A stretch of 64,000 nucleotides of DNA. Source: Macrotis lagotis. Lineage: Eukaryota; Chordata; Mammalia; Peramelemorphia; Peramelidae. Positions 63,277-64,000 of this stretch are shown here, piece by piece. Every line of letters begins with the position of its first letter. Within the stretch, counting starts at the first letter, position 1. Where the stretch lies: positions 287,313,719 to 287,377,718 of the forward strand of contig NC_133658.1 in assembly GCF_037893015.1 (NCBI RefSeq). The letters run 5' to 3'. The translations under genes were made by a program, and so were the position numbers. The notes below the pieces were generated by a model. It was not told the DNA's origin, did no database searches, and saw only the letters and a list, made by a program, of their open reading frames with translations.

Positions 63277-64000
63277 CTGAAAAAGATACAATTTCAGGAG
63301 GTGAGTTAAGGATCCAGGTTCCTAAAAAGCTAATGAATTCCATGTTTTCTCAGGAAACACTGATGATGATGATGATGAAATCTTCCTAATACAAACAGTT
63401 CTTACTTTATGTGGGTAGACTGTTTTGAAGATCTCTGTGTAAAGTGATTTTTACATTATGTGAATTTGCCATATGGCACTGAAAAGAGGGATCAAAATTC
63501 AGGGATGGGGGAGATGATTGCGGGTGGGGGGATGGAGAGGAGGGGCAGAAAGAGGACTTTTTTCCATGGAGGGTCCAGGGTAGGACATATGAAATGGGGG
63601 GATAAAGAATCAAGAGCCAGGGCCAGTCCCCTGGGGGCCTGCATGGAGCCTAGAGGAAGAATATTAAGGGGGGCAGACATGCTGGTGCTAGACACAGACA
63701 CAAATAAGAGAGGACAGCTAACACAAGGGGCTAAGGACAGACATTCAGTACCCAAGCACATAAAGACAGAATACTCATACAGACCAGACACACTTCTCTT
63801 AGCAAAAGAGATCCCAAACTAAGCCCCCTAGTACTAGTGGTGGCAATTTCTTGATGTGTCTGTTCTGCTTTCATTTGGAGAGGGTTTTTTTTTTTTTAAT
63901 GAGGGAGAAAGAGGTTGTGGAACACAGAAAAAATTCAAGAGCAGGGACAAAGAGAGTACAATCCTGTACAGTTAACATAGTGTTAGGGACTGCTCTGGGA
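63277..64000. other. GTF3C5: GTF3C5 intron to window edge
   Basis: No further exon recognised. Contains (GAT)n near 63362-63380 and a purine-rich segment. Confidence 0.6.

Overview
The window is nuclear DNA of a mammal, almost certainly a marsupial. Three spliced protein genes can be read exon by exon with GT-AG borders and consistent phases. The DNA between them is full of marsupial-type tRNA-derived SINEs (about 150 bp, RNA polymerase III A/B-box heads, several with perfect target-site duplications), CORE-SINE/MIR copies, L2 and CR1/L3 LINE remains and one L1. The SINE type ending in 'ttgccttgcaaaa' is one I associate with Australian marsupials (inference from memory).

Layout. 1-465: end of a processed retrocopy of ING2. 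466-18,000: repeat-rich DNA with no recognised gene apart from an antisense RPS25 retrocopy (16.6-17.1 kb); one orphan exon-like stretch lies at 1643-1742. 18,125-33,850 (+): RALGDS, 17 coding exons summing to 2253 nt (750 codons plus stop), then a 1.5 kb 3' UTR; the usual first coding exon is not found. 36,565-53,430 (-): CEL (bile salt-stimulated lipase), complete, 11 coding exons summing to 1794 nt (597 codons plus stop), with a TATA box and polyA signal. 58,690-63,276 (-): the last six coding exons of GTF3C5 (TFIIIC subunit 5), 714 nt, the gene running off the right edge.

The order RALGDS - CEL - GTF3C5 with RALGDS convergent to the other two is the order known from human 9q34, in reverse. 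No CEL-like duplicate (human CELP) lies between RALGDS and CEL. The genes do unrelated jobs: Ras-to-Ral signalling, fat digestion, and RNA polymerase III transcription. CEL is the most divergent: its C-terminal tail has a lineage-specific 10-residue repeat next to a single relic of the human-type unit.

I found no operon-like cluster, CRISPR array or other undescribed system. The best leads are local: the CEL tail repeat, a spacerless 46-bp perfect palindrome, two transition-hypermutated SINEs side by side, a 5'-complete but 3'-truncated L1, a possible intronic start for RALGDS, and the orphan exon-like stretch.
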